A DNA stretch of 64,000 nucleotides from Marchantia polymorpha subsp. ruderalis. Lineage: Eukaryota; Streptophyta; Marchantiopsida; Marchantiales; Marchantiaceae. The notes below the pieces were generated by a model that was not told where the DNA came from, did not search any database, and worked only from the letters and a program-made list of their open reading frames with translations. Position 1 is the stretch's first letter; every line of letters begins with the position of its first letter. Below are positions 61,489-64,000 of the stretch, one piece after another. Position numbers and translations under genes: made by a program. The DNA is taken from NCBI GenBank assembly GCA_037833965.1, contig AP031355.1:1513501-1577500 (forward strand), given 5' to 3'.

Positions 61489-64000
61489 TGTGGTACCCCA
61501 CTTTTGGCAATTTTGAGGAAATTAAAACATTTTTGGAAAACTGTACCCTGGCAACATTGTAAATAGCCTTCGGTACATCAAAACAGAGTGAATCCGGAAG
61601 ATCGCGGGGATTCTCGAGGGATCTTATAGAATCTGAGATTTGGGGTGCCGCAGCAAGCACAGGCACCACCCTCCCTGCGAGTTCCGCAGTTAGGATCTCT
61701 ACGGCGCAAGGCGCAAAATCCGCCTTCGGAGGTTGCGTCCGCGGCTGTAGGGAAACCCCCCGTAATTAGGTAAACCCTCGGGCGCCTTGACCAAGTTAGG
61801 GTCTCGTTGGAAAGAGCTCGACGCGCTGATTCTAACGAGCCCAAGAACGCTTGGAACGGACGAGGACTTAGGGAGTTATCGCTACTGGAAGAAACGGAGG
61901 CGGTCGCCTTCGGCGGAAGGATTTCGCCACCGGCGCGAATTCCGCCTACGCGGAAGGGGGAATCAAATTTTGTCCTATGCGCGGACGAAGGCGTTCGCCT
62001 GAGCACAGGCAAAGTAGGGTTAGGGAAGGCGCGAAGTCCGCCTACGCACAGGCGAACGCCTGTGCACAGGCGCTTCGGCGTCGGCGGGAAATCCGCCTTG
62101 GGCCCTAGAAATGCGCCTTGTGAGGTAGAAAGTGTACGGCGCCTTCCGCGCCAGCGCGGCGCCACGTACGGCCGCCAGAGTAATCCCATCGGTACGGACC
62201 GTGCGGACGGCACGGGTGGATGCGCTCTTGGACGGACGGAGTTGCGGCGGCGGAAGCGCCGACGGAGAGACAAGGAACGGACAGACTGGACGGAGACGGC
62301 TGACCACGGTCAACGCCTTCCGCGCCAGCACAGCGCCGCGGACGGAATTCGCCTGTGCACAGGAGGATGTTCAAGTTCCGCACCGGCGGAGGATCCGCCG
62401 AGGCTCCTGCCTGCGCACAGGCAGGAGTTGAATTTTTGTCCGATATGCGGACACACGCGTCAAGGCAGAAGGGGATTGGCCGAGGGGCGGTACGAACAAG
62501 TGTACCGCGCAAGGCGGAAAACTCGCCTTCGGCGCTACGCCCCCATGTCCGCAGGGCGACACGCTCGCGGAGTTCAAATACGCCAATTCGAGCGTGAGAG
62601 TTTAATCGACGACGGCGGAGCGTGAAGCCGCGCGTGAGAGCGAAGACCGTTCCAGCGTACAGCCGGCGCGGCCATCAAGTGAGACGTTCTTCACGACCAA
62701 GAGCCGACCATGACCTTCGACCGGGCGGCGGAGAGCGTCCCATTCTTGAATTCGCGATTCCAATCTCTTGTGCGCGCTGCGCGCATCCATCTGCTGGCTG
62801 CGGACCATTCTCGACGTCGTCACACAGGAGATTTCTTGCTGATTGAGGGAGAAGTGAGTACGCGTGATTTGGAATTGAGAGCGATTAGAGTTTGCCGAGA
62901 GAGAAAGAAACGCGGACAGTGCGGAAGTAGAATGAGCGGGCGAGCGAACCCCAGGAACGCAATGGCGAGACCGAGCAGATTGCGGATGGTGCCACTTCGC
63001 CTGCCGCAGAACGGGCTGCGCGCTTTCGAAGAGCGCTTGATAGCAAGAAAGCTCGATTTCTTGCTATGGGGATGGAATTACATCTGCGCGAATATGGTGC
63101 GCGAGTGGCTAGAGCCACAGGGACCACCCTCGCGCGGATTGCGTCCGCATGTTGACCGGTGGACAGTCCAAGATTGGGCGCAGGCGTTGGGAAGATGTGC
63201 TGGCATGCCAGGGCATCTCCTTTTCGACAGTGAGAGCATCAAGGTGACCAAGCAAGAAGAGGCGCAATTTGTGGAGCTGTTCAAGACCGGGAGGTCTACC
63301 AAGAATGGGTACAGGACCCGTGATTACAAGGATCGATTTCGCCGGACTTTGTCCGCGGCGCTGATGCAATTACTGCAGCCGCACCGCGCCTGCTACATCA
63401 CATTGTGGCAGGTCTCTTTTGTGGAGTGCGTCATCGAGGGAACTCCAATTCACTGGGCGAGCATCCTGCACAGGGTGATGCGACAGCACGCGTTTGAGGA
63501 GAAGGGGGGAACTCTAAACCATCTTTCTCCTTTCCTCATCAATTTTTATCGACAGCGAAATTGTTTGACAGCGGCGGAGCTTGAACATTTTCCGCCATTG
63601 TCCATCGACCATCCCGGGAAGTATGTGCGGGAGAACGAGGTCGACACTGACGCAGAGGAGTCCCCGACTTCTACCCCATCAAGACGGAGAGACGAAGGGA
63701 GACACACCCCTGCAGCGCGAGTGCCGCGGAAGCGGCGATGGAGGGAAGAGTCCGAAGAGGAGCAGCATCAAGAACTCTCTGCTCCCATTCGACCGCGGCC
63801 GCTGTGCGAGCCATACAGCCGGCCGAAGCAGAAGGCACGCAGACTGGTGTTGCCAGCTGACAGTGCAGACACGGCGACGATTGCGACGGAGATAGGAAGT
63901 GCGTCGCCGGAGAGGCGAGAGGAAGCGCGGACGACCGCAGGAGCGACGGGCCACGCTGCAACCTCGTCGGGAGAGAGGCCGCCTACGGGCCAAGGGCCTC
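61489..64000 (+). mobile_element. Element B6: family B element, runs off the right edge
   Basis: Begins TGTGGTACCCCAC at 61489, inserted in the B5 gene (preceding five bases gcgcc). The leader, 61489-62709, has the foldback module near 61795-61850, palindromes including CGCCTGTGCACAGGCG at 62057-62072, and a changed double W-box near 62300. The gene is open to the window end. The 3' half and second target duplicate lie outside. Confidence 0.88.
62710..64000 (+). CDS. Coil protein, family B, N-terminal 430 codons, open to window edge (B6)
   Basis: No stop interrupts the frame from ATG 62710 to the edge. Alternative in-frame starts are ATG 62932 and ATG 62962; the last aligns with the start shared by all families (MARPSRLRMVPLRLPQNGL). 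Features: FLLWGWNYICANMVREWLE, RGLRPHVDRW, WAQALGRCAGMPG, SIKVTKQEEAQFVELFK, RTRDYKDRFRR, IHWASILHRVMRQHAFEEKGG, TLNHLSPFLINFYR, then acidic NEVDTDAEES, PRKRRWREESEEE and RPKQKARRLVLP. This is the only family B copy here whose N-terminal half is undamaged, so it may be functional. Role unknown; the basic motifs suggest nuclear entry or nucleic-acid contact. Confidence 0.85.
   Translation, partial: MTFDRAAESVPFLNSRFQSLVRAARIHLLAADHSRRRHTGDFLLIEGEVSTRDLELRAIRVCRERKKRGQCGSRMSGRANPRNAMARPSRLRMVPLRLPQNGLRAFEERLIARKLDFLLWGWNYICANMVREWLEPQGPPSRGLRPHVDRWTVQDWAQALGRCAGMPGHLLFDSESIKVTKQEEAQFVELFKTGRSTKNGYRTRDYKDRFRRTLSAALMQLLQPHRACYITLWQVSFVECVIEGTPIHWASILHRVMRQHAFEEKGGTLNHLSPFLINFYRQRNCLTAAELEHFPPLSIDHPGKYVRENEVDTDAEESPTSTPSRRRDEGRHTPAARVPRKRRWREESEEEQHQELSAPIRPRPLCEPYSRPKQKARRLVLPADSADTATIATEIGSASPERREEARTTAGATGHAATSSGERPPTGQGP

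Overview
The window reads as repeat-dense nuclear DNA of a land plant with a large genome. The pol remains at 57002-59487 are of the plant Ty3/gypsy type, nearly every stretch belongs to a dispersed repeat, insertions are nested several deep, and most reading frames carry stops. I see no convincing host gene, rRNA or tRNA. A gymnosperm such as a conifer is only a guess.

Almost everything derives from one group of transposable units, here called coil elements. A full copy is about 4.9-5.4 kb, starts TGTGGTAAC or TGTGGTACC, ends GGGTTATTACA, and is flanked by a 5-bp target duplication. It carries one long gene for a protein of roughly 780-940 residues: a conserved N-terminal globular domain, a Pro/Ser/Ala-rich repetitive linker with basic motifs, an acidic patch, and a long C-terminal coiled coil. 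I see no LTR pair, reverse transcriptase, integrase or transposase inside these units. Three families can be told apart by 5' terminus and protein: A (N-terminus MSKVPQLRVSPLRVP), B (core RLRMLPLRLPQN) and C (MSKVTQLRVISLKIPP). A smaller gene-free unit, S, starts TGTGAGC, ends in a 9-bp-arm hairpin and also makes a 5-bp duplication.

Layout: 1-1530, unassigned flank and element ends; 1531-2070, 5' leader of a plus C copy (C2); 2071-40573, a minus-strand C copy (C1) split by A1/B3/S1 (3094-8121), A2 (8230-13159), B1 (13916-24171, itself holding A3 at 15872-20769) and B2 (24663-38325, itself holding A4 at 27842-32725); 40574-41738, gene of a plus C copy; 41739-51224, a minus C copy (C3) holding S2 and A5; 51225-51904, tail of a plus C copy (C4) cut by B4 (51905-56815); 56816-59493, a coil-gene scrap joined to a decayed Ty3/gypsy pol; 59494-60317, S3; 60318-61488, a B gene piece (B5) cut by B6, which runs off the right edge with an open frame.

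The nesting gives relative ages. A copies sit inside B or C copies, B copies sit inside C, S or B, and nothing is inserted inside an A copy. A copies also have the least damaged genes: A5 has one in-frame stop and A4 two. Conserved features outside the gene include a TATA box just after the gene that points toward the 3' end, a hairpin beside it with a compensatory base-pair change, palindromic mini-repeats (CGCCTTCGGCG and CGCCTACGCGTAGGCG types), a double W-box-like palindrome in B/C leaders, and a foldback module shared by all four element types. How these units move is not evident from the sequence. The two readings I favour are a non-autonomous or novel terminal-inverted-repeat transposon, or very long solo LTRs with a gene in U3.
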